Assembly (NCBI RefSeq): GCF_001971785.1
Contig: NZ_CP019389.1
Coordinates: 3,607,001 to 3,671,000 of the forward strand
Source: Seonamhaeicola sp. S2-3
GTDB taxonomy: Bacteria > Bacteroidota > Bacteroidia > Flavobacteriales > Flavobacteriaceae
Direction: 5' to 3'
Length of the DNA: 64,000 nt
This document shows positions 29,422 through 38,502 of the stretch, piece after piece; the stretch's first letter is position 1, and every line of letters begins with the position of its first letter. The position numbers were made by a program, and so were the translations under genes. Under the pieces are notes generated by a model that saw only the letters and a program-made list of their open reading frames with translations, did no database searches and was not told where the DNA came from.

Positions 29422-29451
29422 TTTGTACTTACGAATGTTAAAGTACCTTTA
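29422..29451 (+). promoter_or_regulatory. Candidate Bacteroidota promoter of tsaD
   Basis: TTTG at 29422-29425 and TACCTTTA at 29444-29451, 18 bases apart, match the -33 and -7 pattern (TTTG, TAnnTTTG) with the last base different. It lies 51 bp before the tsaD start. Confidence 0.35.
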
Positions 29452-29501
29452 GACGTCTATTCGTTGCCAAAATTAACAATTATTGTGCCTAAAATTTATT
29501 A

Positions 29502-30524
29502 ATGGATTCACAAAATATTTTCATTCTAGGAATTGAGTCGTCTTGCGATGATACAGCAGCTTCTGTAATACACAACGGAAAAATTTTAAGTAATGTAATT
29601 GCTAGTCAAAAAATACATGAAGAATACGGTGGTGTTGTACCAGAATTAGCCTCTAGAGCACACCAACAAAATATAGTACCTGTAGTACATCAAGCTCTAA
29701 AAAAAGCAGGTGTTACCAAAGAAGAATTAAGTGCTGTTGCCTTTACTCGTGGTCCAGGACTTATGGGGAGTTTGCTAGTTGGCACCTCATTTGCAAAATC
29801 TTTGGCTTATGGTTTAAACATACCATTAATAGATGTTAACCATATGCAGGGGCATATTTTAGCCCATTTTATTGAAGAGGAAGATTTTAAAAAACCACCC
29901 TTTCCGTTTTTAGCTATGACCATTTCTGGTGGGCACACCCAAATTGTTAAAGTGAACCATTATTTTGATATGGAAGTTATAGGAGAAACTATTGATGATG
30001 CTGTTGGTGAAGCCTTTGATAAAAGCGGAAAAATACTAGGTCTTGGTTATCCTGCAGGACCAGAAATTGATAAACGCGCTAAATTAGGAAACCCAAAAGC
30101 CTTTAAGTTCACAAAACCAAAAGTAGATGGATTGAATTTTAGCTTCTCTGGATTAAAAACAGGTATCCTCTATTTTGTACAACGCGAAACCAAAGCAAAT
30201 CCTAATTTTATTAAAGAAAACTTAAATGATATTTGTGCCTCTATTCAATATACCATTATTGGAATTTTGGTTGATAAACTAAAAAAAGCCTCAAAAGAAA
30301 CTGGTATTAAACACATTGCTATTGGTGGCGGAGTATCTGCTAACTCTGGAATTAGACAAGCTTTAAAAGATGGCGAGCAAAAATTTGGGTGGACTACCTA
30401 CGTACCTAAATTTGAATATACCACCGATAATGCTGCTATGATTGCCATTGTTGGCTATTTAAAATATTTAGAAGGCCATTTTACCAAACAAGATATAATG
30501 GCTTCGGCTAGGTTAAAAATTTAA
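29502..30524 (+). CDS. tsaD: tRNA N6-threonylcarbamoyladenosine transferase
   Basis: 340 residues. ILGIESSCDDTAASV at the N-terminus, the metal-binding HxxxH in NHMQGHILAH, SGGHTQIV and the GGVSANSGIR motif identify TsaD. It transfers the threonylcarbamoyl group to adenosine 37 of ANN-decoding tRNAs and is essential in most bacteria. It is divergent from the TamB gene. Confidence 0.97.
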   Translation: MDSQNIFILGIESSCDDTAASVIHNGKILSNVIASQKIHEEYGGVVPELASRAHQQNIVPVVHQALKKAGVTKEELSAVAFTRGPGLMGSLLVGTSFAKSLAYGLNIPLIDVNHMQGHILAHFIEEEDFKKPPFPFLAMTISGGHTQIVKVNHYFDMEVIGETIDDAVGEAFDKSGKILGLGYPAGPEIDKRAKLGNPKAFKFTKPKVDGLNFSFSGLKTGILYFVQRETKANPNFIKENLNDICASIQYTIIGILVDKLKKASKETGIKHIAIGGGVSANSGIRQALKDGEQKFGWTTYVPKFEYTTDNAAMIAIVGYLKYLEGHFTKQDIMASARLKI

Positions 30525-30625
30525 ATAAGTTGTAAACAACCTATTCTTAAAAACTTCTCTGAGTTTTAAAATAACCGTATGGTTTTAAATTTAATTTTGA
30601 AAAAATTTCAATTAATTTATATACT

Positions 30626-31264
30626 ATGAAAAAACACCTACTTATTTACAGTTTTATTTTTTTATCATCTATTTTAACTGCCCAAACTAATGCAGAACAA
30701 GAACTAGCCAATATAGAAACCCATAAACAAGCTGAGAAATTTATTAAGGATAAGTATAATTTTAATAGTAAAATAATTGTCTTTAATGAAGAAAAACACA
30801 AAACAATATTGGCAAAATCTCTGTTTAAATTAAACAAAGGCCAAGTAAAACAAGAAGAAAAAGAATTTGAAAAAATACTATATAAAATACTAGATAGAAA
30901 CACCAAATCATATTACCGAGTGTCTTATATTTTCTTAGACGGCAACAAATATTCATTAGAAAGTATTGAAGAACTTAGAAAAACATTGATTAAAAAATAC
31001 AACAATGGCACACCTTTTTATCAGTTAGCTAATCAATATTCTATGGATAACAATGCTCAAAAAGGTGGTGATACAGGATGGTTTACAACAGGTGAAATGC
31101 ATCCAGATTTTGAGAACGCTTTAATTAACAATGAGCATGCTTTAAATGATATTTATACTATTAATATTCCTTCAAAAAACTGGTATTATCTTGTACTTCA
31201 AACCTACAAACCTAAAGATATAACAGAAATTGAAGTCCTTAAAATTGTTGAACCTAAAAACTAA
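30626..31264 (+). CDS. Parvulin-type peptidyl-prolyl isomerase, secreted
   Basis: 212 residues with a signal peptide ending SSILTAQ. A parvulin-like domain covers residues ~95-195: YRVSYIFLDG, then FYQLANQYSMDNNAQKGGDTGWFTTGEM, with the GGDTGWF segment typical of PpiC/SurA. It probably folds or chaperones envelope proteins in the periplasm. Its TAA overlaps the rsmE ATG by one base (TAATG), so the two are translationally coupled. Confidence 0.85.
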   Translation: MKKHLLIYSFIFLSSILTAQTNAEQELANIETHKQAEKFIKDKYNFNSKIIVFNEEKHKTILAKSLFKLNKGQVKQEEKEFEKILYKILDRNTKSYYRVSYIFLDGNKYSLESIEELRKTLIKKYNNGTPFYQLANQYSMDNNAQKGGDTGWFTTGEMHPDFENALINNEHALNDIYTINIPSKNWYYLVLQTYKPKDITEIEVLKIVEPKN

Positions 31265-31968
31265 TGCAACTCTTTTACAATCCAAATATCACAGAAAACA
31301 CCAAACAATTCACCTTTCCTAAAGATGAAAGCAAACATATTGTAAAAGTTTTACGCAAAAACACGGGCGATACTTTACATATTACAAATGGCAACGGTTG
31401 GTTGTTTAAAGCAGAATTAACAATACCCAACATTAATAAATGTCTGGTTACTATCACATCAAAAGCAAAACAACCAACCCGTGATTACAAATTACATTTG
31501 GCAGTAGCACCTACAAAAATGAACGATAGGTATGAATGGTTTTTAGAAAAAGCTACTGAAATTGGTATTGATACCATTACGCCTATTATTTGTGACCATA
31601 GTGAACGTAAAGTTATTAAACCTGCACGTTTTGAACGCATTTTGCAATCGGCCATGAAACAGTCTTTAAATTGTTATTTACCCAAACTAAATGAAGCTAT
31701 TTCATTTAAAGATTTTATAAAACAAGACTTTAATGGCAATTTATTTATTGCACATTGCGAAGAAACCAATAGAAAATCTTTAAAAAGCCAATTAAAACCA
31801 AAAACAGAAATCACCATTTTAATTGGTCCAGAAGGCGATTTTAGTACTAAAGAAATTGAAATGGCATTGGCTAATAAATTTATTCCTGTAACTTTGGGTG
31901 ATACCAGATTAAGAACAGAAACCGCTGCTATTGTAGCGTGTCATTCTGTAGCTTTTATAAACCAGTAA
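31264..31968 (+). CDS. rsmE: 16S rRNA (uracil1498-N3)-methyltransferase
   Basis: 234 residues, SPOUT fold. HIVKVLRKNTGD in the N-terminal PUA-like domain and LIGPEGDFSTKEIEMA plus LGDTRLRTETAAI in the knotted SAM-binding domain are the RsmE hallmarks. It methylates U1498 of 16S rRNA. It sits in a plus-strand run of RNA-modification and envelope genes. Confidence 0.95.
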   Translation: MQLFYNPNITENTKQFTFPKDESKHIVKVLRKNTGDTLHITNGNGWLFKAELTIPNINKCLVTITSKAKQPTRDYKLHLAVAPTKMNDRYEWFLEKATEIGIDTITPIICDHSERKVIKPARFERILQSAMKQSLNCYLPKLNEAISFKDFIKQDFNGNLFIAHCEETNRKSLKSQLKPKTEITILIGPEGDFSTKEIEMALANKFIPVTLGDTRLRTETAAIVACHSVAFINQ

Positions 31969-31969
31969 T

Positions 31970-32614
31970 ATGCAAAAAGTAATTTTACTTTTAATTTTTC
32001 ACTTTTCACTACTCACTATTAATTCGCAAGAATTAGCTGTATTAAAATACAAAGGTGGTGGCGATTGGTATAGCAACCCTACCTCTTTACCTAATTTAAT
32101 AGCGTTTTGTAATGAGAACATTAACACAAAAATAGAAGCGAAACCTCAAAATGTAGAAGTTGGAAGTCCAGATATTTTTCAATATCCATTATTACACATG
32201 ACCGGACATGGCAATGTATTTTTTAGTGACGATGATGCCGAAAACTTGCGTAATTACCTAATATCTGGAGGCTTTTTGCATATAGATGATAATTACGGTA
32301 TGCAACCATATATAACAGAACAATTAAAAAAAGTATTCCCAGATAAAGAATTAGTAGAACTTCCTGCTAATCACCAAATTTTTAACACCGCTTTTAGTTT
32401 TCCTAACGGACTACCAAAAATACATGAACATGATGGTAAGCGCCCACAGGCTTTTGGTATTTTTTATGAAGACAGATTAGTACTTTTATTTACTTATGAA
32501 AGTGATTTAGGTGATGGTTGGGAAGATGAATCGGTTCATAACGACCCACCCGAAGTACGCGAAAAAGCTCTTAAAATGGGGGCTAATATTGTTAAATATG
32601 CTTTTGAAAATTAA
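31970..32614 (+). CDS. DUF4159 domain protein, secreted
   Basis: 214 residues with an N-terminal signal peptide (VILLLIFHFSLLTINSQ). The remainder is a DUF4159 domain: KYKGGGDWYSNPTSLPNL, PLLHMTGHGNVFFSDDDAENLRNYL-type segment and GGFLHIDDNYGM, which resemble a glutamine-amidotransferase-like fold. No catalytic activity is known. It starts 1 bp after rsmE, so it is co-transcribed. Confidence 0.85.
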   Translation: MQKVILLLIFHFSLLTINSQELAVLKYKGGGDWYSNPTSLPNLIAFCNENINTKIEAKPQNVEVGSPDIFQYPLLHMTGHGNVFFSDDDAENLRNYLISGGFLHIDDNYGMQPYITEQLKKVFPDKELVELPANHQIFNTAFSFPNGLPKIHEHDGKRPQAFGIFYEDRLVLLFTYESDLGDGWEDESVHNDPPEVREKALKMGANIVKYAFEN

Positions 32615-32638
32615 ACCTGTACCAATTCAACATTACAA

Positions 32639-33139
32639 TTGCAACTAACTCATTATAATACACAATTTACAAAACGTACATTTCCAATAACGTTAATAAG
32701 CGATAACGTAACCAATGCCCCCAATATTGGTAGCTTATTTAGAATAAGTGATGCTTTTGGAGTTGAAAAACTAATACTTTGTGGTAACCATATTCCTTTT
32801 GGTAGAAAAATGACTAAAACATCAAGAGCTACAGAGAAATCGGTAAATTTTGAAATACATGAGTCTGCTTTAAAAGTTATTCAAGATTTAAAATCTAAAA
32901 ATTATCAAATTATTGCTTTAGAAATTACAGAAACAAGCACACCTATTCATACCTTTAAATTTTCGAAAGAAAACCCCATAGTTGTTGTAATTGGTGATGA
33001 AAATTTTGGAGTTTCAGAAGCTATTTTAAAACTTTCTGATACTACTATTCATATTGATATGTACGGAAAAAACAGTAGTATGAATGTGGTACAAGCCACT
33101 AATATTGCGCTGTATGAAATAACTAAACAAATGTTGTAA
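32639..33139 (+). CDS. TrmH/SpoU-family RNA methyltransferase
   Basis: 166 residues from a TTG start; no nearby ATG is in frame. The SpoU motifs are NAPNIGSLFRISDAFG (motif 1), VVVIGDENFGVSEAIL (motif 2) and IDMYGKNSSMNVVQATNIALYE (motif 3). It is probably a tRNA or rRNA 2'-O-methyltransferase. A second SpoU protein lies at 35450-35908. Confidence 0.9.
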   Translation: MQLTHYNTQFTKRTFPITLISDNVTNAPNIGSLFRISDAFGVEKLILCGNHIPFGRKMTKTSRATEKSVNFEIHESALKVIQDLKSKNYQIIALEITETSTPIHTFKFSKENPIVVVIGDENFGVSEAILKLSDTTIHIDMYGKNSSMNVVQATNIALYEITKQML

Positions 33140-33182
33140 CATTTCAAAACATGTACTAACAAATAGTTATTATATTTACTAA

Positions 33183-34271
33183 ATGAATTCTAAAATAATT
33201 TCAAACGGTATTTTAAGAGCTATTGCCATAATTTGTGGTGTTGTTTTAGTACTTTACCTATTATATAAAATTCAATCGGTAATTGGCTATATTGCTATTG
33301 CTGCTGTTATTTCATTAATAGGAAGGCCTGTTGTACTTCTTTTAAGAGAAAAACTTAAATTTAAAAACACCTTTGCGGTTGTTACAACCATGGTTTTACT
33401 ACTTGCTGTTTTTGGCGGATTAGTTAGTTTATTTATTCCTTTAATTATTAAACAAGGGCAAAATTTATCACTATTAAATATTGATGAATTACAAGGTAAT
33501 ATTGAAAATCTTTATATTGAAATTGTTACTTATTTTGATTTACACCAAATTGATGTAGAACAATCTTTAAAAGATTCTAACTTGTTTTCTAAGTTAGATT
33601 TTTCGGTAATTCCAGACTTTCTAAACACTATTATTAGTGGTTTAGGCAGTTTTAGCATTGGTCTGTTTTCGGTATTATTTATTTCTTTTTTCTTTTTAAA
33701 AGACAGCAAATTATTTGAAAACAGCATTCTTACGTTAATTCCAGATAATAAAGAAACACGTTGGAAAACTTCATCAGAAAAAATTAAAGATTTACTATCG
33801 CGTTACTTTGTAGGGTTAATTTTTCAAATACTCATTCTATTCATTATTTACATGATTGGGCTATTAATTATTGGTGTAGAAAATGCTGTTGTTATTGCTT
33901 TTTTATGTGCGCTATTAAATCTAATTCCCTACGTTGGCCCATTAATTGGGGGCGCTTTAATGATTACACTAACAATGACAAGCTCACTGGGGCAAAGTTT
34001 TAGCGATGTTATTTTACCAAAAACACTTTGGGTTTTACTTGTTATAGCCATTGGACAATTGGTTGATAATTTTGGAAGTCAGCCCATTATTTTTTCAAAA
34101 AGTGTAAAATCACATCCATTAGAAATCTTTTTAGTAATTCTTATTGCTGGTATTTTATTTGGAGTTTTAGGACTTATTATTGCCATACCTGCTTATACCG
34201 CTATTAAGGTTGTATTAAAAGAATTTCTTTCTGAAAACAAAATAGTTAAAAAGCTTACCAAAGACCTATAA
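33183..34271 (+). CDS. AI-2E family transporter (PerM/TqsA-like)
   Basis: 362 residues with about eight membrane segments and the family's conserved segments NLIPYVGPLIGG and a C-terminal VLGLIIAIPAYTAIKVVLKE. The family has varied proposed roles: AI-2 export, Na+/H+ exchange or permease function. The sequence does not decide which. Confidence 0.88.
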   Translation: MNSKIISNGILRAIAIICGVVLVLYLLYKIQSVIGYIAIAAVISLIGRPVVLLLREKLKFKNTFAVVTTMVLLLAVFGGLVSLFIPLIIKQGQNLSLLNIDELQGNIENLYIEIVTYFDLHQIDVEQSLKDSNLFSKLDFSVIPDFLNTIISGLGSFSIGLFSVLFISFFFLKDSKLFENSILTLIPDNKETRWKTSSEKIKDLLSRYFVGLIFQILILFIIYMIGLLIIGVENAVVIAFLCALLNLIPYVGPLIGGALMITLTMTSSLGQSFSDVILPKTLWVLLVIAIGQLVDNFGSQPIIFSKSVKSHPLEIFLVILIAGILFGVLGLIIAIPAYTAIKVVLKEFLSENKIVKKLTKDL

Positions 34272-34277
34272 TTTCTT

Positions 34278-35453
34278 TTGAATTTAGCCATTTTAAATAC
34301 TGATGTTCAGAGTTTTATTTCTGAAAACTTAAACGCTAACCTCACCAAACTTCTTTTAAAAGGTACTGCTTTTAAAAATGTTGAAACCAAAGACATTATA
34401 GAGCAAATTGAAGCTAAAAATCGCTGTAAATTAAAACTTCCCACTTGGTTTAATACTAATAATATTTACTACCCCAATAAATTAAATATTGAACAAACTT
34501 CATCTGAAATCACTGCCAATTATAAAAGTAAATTGATTTCTGGTGAAACAATTATTGATGTAACAGGCGGATTTGGGATAGATTGTTTTTATTTTTCAAA
34601 ACAATTTAATAATGTTACGCATTGTGAAGTAAATGAAAACCTATCTAACATAGTAAAACATAATTTTAAGCAACTAAAAGCCATAAATATTGAAACGCTA
34701 CATACAGATGGTGTGGCGTATTTAAAATTGCATTCAAAACCCTTTGATTGGATTTATATAGACCCGTCTAGAAGACATGATAACAAAGGCAAAGTCTTCT
34801 TTATAAAAGATTGTTTACCTAATGTACCAGAGCACTTAGAATCCTTATTTACTTCTTCAAAAAACATTTTAATAAAAACATCTCCTTTACTCGATATTTC
34901 GGTTGGTTTATCTGAATTAAAACACGTTAAAACCATACATATTGTAGCTGTAAATAATGAAGTAAAAGAATTACTTTGGATTTTAGAAAACAACTTTGAA
35001 GGTTCTGTAAATATTGAAACCATCAACATAAAAAAAGAACAAAACGAAACTTTTAGCTTCAATTTTAACAACACCCAAAAAGCCTCTAATTTCAACAAAC
35101 CACTCACCTATTTATACGAACCAAATGCAGCCATTTTAAAATCTGGAGGTTTTAATGAAGTATCCCACCAATTAAACGTTTATAAACTCCATCAACATTC
35201 GCATTTATATACTAGTAATACGTTAATTAAATTCCCTGGAAGAGTATTTAAAATTGAAAATGTTATTCCTTTTAATAAAAAGGCTTTAAAAAGTTTAAAT
35301 CTAAACAAAGCTAATATTACCACTCGTAATTTTCCTGAGACGGTAGCTCAAATTAGAAAAAAATTCAAAATTAAAGATGGCGGAGACACCTATTTGTTTT
35401 TTACTACAGATTTAAATAATAACAAAATAGTAATTGTTACCCAAAAAGCTTAA
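34278..35453 (+). CDS. Class I SAM-dependent methyltransferase with THUMP-like domain
   Basis: 391 residues from TTG at 34278; no early in-frame ATG. A Rossmann methyltransferase core holds IIDVTGGFGIDCFYFS (SAM motif I), ...DWIYIDPSRR with the DPSRR segment, and a C-terminal THUMP-like domain. RNA is the likely substrate. Its TAA overlaps the stop of the convergent TrmH gene by four bases (CTTAAG region), so the two transcripts overlap tail to tail. Confidence 0.85.
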   Translation: MNLAILNTDVQSFISENLNANLTKLLLKGTAFKNVETKDIIEQIEAKNRCKLKLPTWFNTNNIYYPNKLNIEQTSSEITANYKSKLISGETIIDVTGGFGIDCFYFSKQFNNVTHCEVNENLSNIVKHNFKQLKAINIETLHTDGVAYLKLHSKPFDWIYIDPSRRHDNKGKVFFIKDCLPNVPEHLESLFTSSKNILIKTSPLLDISVGLSELKHVKTIHIVAVNNEVKELLWILENNFEGSVNIETINIKKEQNETFSFNFNNTQKASNFNKPLTYLYEPNAAILKSGGFNEVSHQLNVYKLHQHSHLYTSNTLIKFPGRVFKIENVIPFNKKALKSLNLNKANITTRNFPETVAQIRKKFKIKDGGDTYLFFTTDLNNNKIVIVTQKA

Positions 35454-35908
35454 GAACGCGGTTTATCAATACCTCTATCGTACATTACAATACTTCCTGC
35501 AACTGATACATTTAAACTTAATTCTGACTTAAATTTTACTAAAAAGTGAGACTTTTTAATGGCCTGTTTAGAAAGTCCGTGATCCTCTGCTCCCAATAAA
35601 TACACACAACGTCTTGGGTGATGAAATGTTTCTAAAGGTTCTGCCTCTTCAGTTAACTCAACACCTACCAAACGCGCTCCTTTAGGTAAGTTCTTATAAA
35701 ATTCATCAAAGTTTTCATAATGAAAATAAGGCATTGCTTTTACTGCATTATGTGTATCACATGCTTGTTTTGCATACCTATTACCGATAGTAAAAATAAA
35801 ACTTGCGCCTAAATTTTGAGCCGAACGCCATAAAACACCTAAGTTTTCAGGAGTTTTACCATTCTGAATTCCAATTCCGAAAAACTCATTTGTGAAGTTA
35901 TCATTCAT
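35450..35908 (-). CDS. TrmH-family RNA methyltransferase
   Basis: About 152 residues. The ATG at 35908 (MNDNFTNEFFGIGIQNGK) is preferred over an in-frame start 36 bp upstream, since conserved sequence begins there. SpoU motifs are KTPENLGVLWRSAQNLGA, VYLLGAEDHGLS and SLNVSVAGSIVMYDRG. It is a 2'-O-methyltransferase of tRNA or rRNA by family. Confidence 0.9.
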   Translation of the reverse strand: MNDNFTNEFFGIGIQNGKTPENLGVLWRSAQNLGASFIFTIGNRYAKQACDTHNAVKAMPYFHYENFDEFYKNLPKGARLVGVELTEEAEPLETFHHPRRCVYLLGAEDHGLSKQAIKKSHFLVKFKSELSLNVSVAGSIVMYDRGIDKPRS

Positions 35909-36066
35909 AGTCGCAAAAATATAAAAGATAATAGCTTTTACCATTACTTATTATTATTACTTAAAACCTGTGCATTATTACTATAACTAACTGAAATAAT
36001 GATATTTATCATTTCAGAGTTTTAATAAATTTCTTAAATTAAGGTTCAATCTTAAAATCTATTGTC

Positions 36067-36516
36067 ATGAAAAATATATTGATCCCGGTTGAATTTGATA
36101 CCAACACTCAAAAATTAATAGATACAGGAAGCCTATTGGCCGAAAAATTCCATTCTAAAATTTGGTTAATTCATATTGCAGCACCAGAACCCGATTTTGT
36201 TCAATATACAAGTGGTACAGGTCCTAATAATGAAAGAGAAGCTAGAGCATTAGTTTTAAAAAAAGAACGAAAGATTATTCAAGAATACTCTGATGCGCTT
36301 AACAAAAAAAGTATTGATTCTACTGCACTGTTGGTACAAGGACAAACCATAGAAACAATTATGGAAAAGGTTGATACATTACATATTGATTTAATTATAA
36401 CAGGAAATAACAAACATGGTTTTATTTACAAACTATTTATTGAAAGTGTAAGCGATGAAATTATTAAAAAATCTAAAATTCCTGTGTTATTAGTACCTCT
36501 TGACTCTATCCCTTAA
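36067..36516 (+). CDS. Universal stress protein, single UspA domain
   Basis: 149 residues. The start KNILIPVEFDTNTQ, LDLIITGNNKHG-type ATP-binding loop (DLIITGNNKHG) and the ending IKKSKIPVLLVPL match the UspA family. Role in stress or energy state is likely but not specific. A strong bidirectional terminator follows. Confidence 0.9.
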   Translation: MKNILIPVEFDTNTQKLIDTGSLLAEKFHSKIWLIHIAAPEPDFVQYTSGTGPNNEREARALVLKKERKIIQEYSDALNKKSIDSTALLVQGQTIETIMEKVDTLHIDLIITGNNKHGFIYKLFIESVSDEIIKKSKIPVLLVPLDSIP

Positions 36517-36527
36517 AGTTTGTAAGC

Positions 36528-36563
36528 AAAAAATATCGAGGATTGCAACCCTCGATATTTTTT
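36528..36563. terminator. Bidirectional rho-independent terminator
   Basis: Perfect 14-bp inverted repeat (36528-36541 and 36550-36563) with an 8-nt loop, flanked by A- and T-runs so it works on either strand. It lies between the convergent universal stress gene (+) and transglutaminase gene (-) and can serve both. Confidence 0.82.
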
Positions 36564-36614
36564 AACTTTACACACTTGGTGAGATATTGCCACACATCAA
36601 AAAAAACAGTAAAC

Positions 36615-37637
36615 TCACCTGTTCTTAGGTTTAATACCTTTAATAACATAAGTTGCAACTACCTCATCATTTACCTTTAAATGCACATCATATAAGCCTC
36701 TTTTAAACACTTTTTTAAACTCTAAAATTTCTGTTTGCTTATTATATGAACTTGGTTGAATGGTTTTGTTGCTAGAACCGCTATCAACAACCAAACTGAA
36801 TGTATTTTCTTTTTGATTGTACGGAACTTTAAATTGAAATACCACTTCTGTATTTATAGCAACTTCTGATTTCATTTTAATTGGAAGAAGTGGTATTATA
36901 TGATATTTAAAAGCGCTACCATACACCAAAGGACCTGTTAAAAAATCATCAATAGAGGGCGGATTGCTTTTTATTAAAATCCAATTAGAATCTAAAGGAA
37001 AATGACTTTTAACAAACAGTTTTGGATCTGCCAAAAAATAACCTTCATTGTATTGTGGTACAAATACCCCTTCATCTAAATGAAAAAAACCACTAGACCA
37101 TGTAGGGTCAGACAGATACCATTTATTATTTAACTGCACCACATTCCATGTATGGTTTGGTATGCTTAATTCATTTATATTGGTAGATACAGTTCTTCCA
37201 TACCCATGAACCATTTTACAATTTAAACCAGCAAAAGAAGCCAATTCTCTAAGCAAATATGCGTATCCTGTACAAATTGTCTTCTTATGCTTTACTAATT
37301 TTTTAAGTGCTTTTTCTTTAAATTCAATATTCCAATTATAAAGTGCAATGCTATCATTTTTAAACTTTCTTCGCTTTTTTAAATTCTGAATGTGGTTACC
37401 ATAATCATTCCTAATATTTAGGCACACCCAAGTATAAATAGCTCTAAATTTTTCTACATCGGTAGCTAAATTTGATGTTAGTTTATGCGCTAATATGGGT
37501 AAGTCTTTTAAAGATTCTCCCTTTAAAGATTTTGCAATATCATCGGCTATTTTAAAATTTACATGCTTAAAATCAGTAGGTTGTGAAAAAACCTTAAAAC
37601 TTAATACTAAAACTAAAAGCAGCTTGTGCTTCCTCAT
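36615..37637 (-). CDS. Secreted transglutaminase-like cysteine peptidase
   Basis: 340 residues with a signal peptide (LLLVLVLSFKVFSQ). The core has C122 (KKTICTGYAYLL), H162 (PNHTWNVV) and D177 (YLSDPTWSSG). The C-terminus after ~250 looks like a beta-sandwich. It is exported, unlike the transglutaminase at 19593. It begins immediately after the stop of the CarboxypepD gene, so the pair is probably one operon. Whether it cleaves or crosslinks cannot be told. Confidence 0.88.
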   Translation of the reverse strand: MRKHKLLLVLVLSFKVFSQPTDFKHVNFKIADDIAKSLKGESLKDLPILAHKLTSNLATDVEKFRAIYTWVCLNIRNDYGNHIQNLKKRRKFKNDSIALYNWNIEFKEKALKKLVKHKKTICTGYAYLLRELASFAGLNCKMVHGYGRTVSTNINELSIPNHTWNVVQLNNKWYLSDPTWSSGFFHLDEGVFVPQYNEGYFLADPKLFVKSHFPLDSNWILIKSNPPSIDDFLTGPLVYGSAFKYHIIPLLPIKMKSEVAINTEVVFQFKVPYNQKENTFSLVVDSGSSNKTIQPSSYNKQTEILEFKKVFKRGLYDVHLKVNDEVVATYVIKGIKPKNR

Positions 37638-38312
37638 TTAAAAAATGCCTTTAATTTTTTGCCAAAGAGAGCGCTTAGATTTGTAAGATTGATTAGTATC
37701 AACCGCTCCCATTAACTCAACAAGTTCAGCTTCCATAACAACATTTAAAACGGTTTGGTCTTTGCCAATTGTAATACTTTTAGGAGAGTACCCTAAAGAA
37801 CTAAATATTAATACATCTCCTTCTTTTAACTTTTGAGGAAATGTGAATTCACCATCAAAATTAGTAGAAGTCCCAACCTTTGTTCCTTTTAACACAATAC
37901 TCATGTTTGGTAACGGAAGGTTTTCATGATCTAGAACAGTACCTGTTAATAAACCAACTTGTTCACTGGTTTTAGTAATTTCTGTTGATGCATTTGTTTG
38001 TTGGGCTTGTATGTTTTGAATTCCTACTAAAGAACATAAAGCAAAACTTAAAACCATTAAATAATTAAAATGTGTTTTTGTTTTATAAACTACTGGTTGT
38101 GAATACGTTTTCATTTGAGATATTTTAAAAATTCCACAGGTTTTTGATTGATTTTCTTCAAAGAACTTTAGTAGTTCTGTAGAGGTCATGTTTCTAAAAT
38201 CTATAACTTCTTTATTACAAAAGTTACAGAAAGCACCTTGAGATGTTTTAGCAAAATTACTAAACGTTTTTGAACAAGGGCTTTTTACCGAAATATTCAT
38301 TGTTTGTTTCAT
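37638..38312 (-). CDS. Membrane protein with Cys-rich N-terminal domain and CarboxypepD_reg-like domain
   Basis: 224 residues. An N-terminal ~55-residue domain carries four Cys (CSKTFSN, then AFCNFCNKEV, then KTCGIF), a pattern I recognise in flavobacterial membrane proteins and which could bind zinc. One hydrophobic helix (YLMVLSFALCSLVGIQ) leads to a CarboxypepD_reg-like domain (LTGTVLDHENLPLPNMS, FDGEFTFPQ, LIFSSLGYSPKSI). The beta domain is probably periplasmic. An ATG four codons in is also possible. It likely works with the transglutaminase encoded next to it. Confidence 0.8.
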   Translation of the reverse strand: MKQTMNISVKSPCSKTFSNFAKTSQGAFCNFCNKEVIDFRNMTSTELLKFFEENQSKTCGIFKISQMKTYSQPVVYKTKTHFNYLMVLSFALCSLVGIQNIQAQQTNASTEITKTSEQVGLLTGTVLDHENLPLPNMSIVLKGTKVGTSTNFDGEFTFPQKLKEGDVLIFSSLGYSPKSITIGKDQTVLNVVMEAELVELMGAVDTNQSYKSKRSLWQKIKGIF

Positions 38313-38428
38313 TGTAAAAATAATTTATTTACTCGAAACTAGGCATAAGATACAAAAAAGAACAGTTACATTGAGTGAACAGCTTTGTTGAATGAGTAAC
38401 ATTGCAATTACACAACTACTAAAAATAA

Positions 38429-38453
38429 GAAATCCCACATAAAGCGGGATTTC
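38429..38453 (-). terminator. Terminator after the porin gene
   Basis: GAAATCCC (38429-38436) and GGGATTTC (38446-38453), an 8-bp stem with a 9-nt loop; the minus-strand side is followed by TTATTTTT. It lies 50 bp beyond the porin stop. Confidence 0.65.
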
Positions 38454-38502
38454 AATTTTAAAATAATCATAACAATTCTAAAAATCAGATTGTAATCTAA
38501 TG

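Noticed and set aside
30528-30540. Short GTTG-TAAA-CAAC hairpin after tsaD
   Set aside because: Only four base pairs and no T-tract, so not called a terminator.
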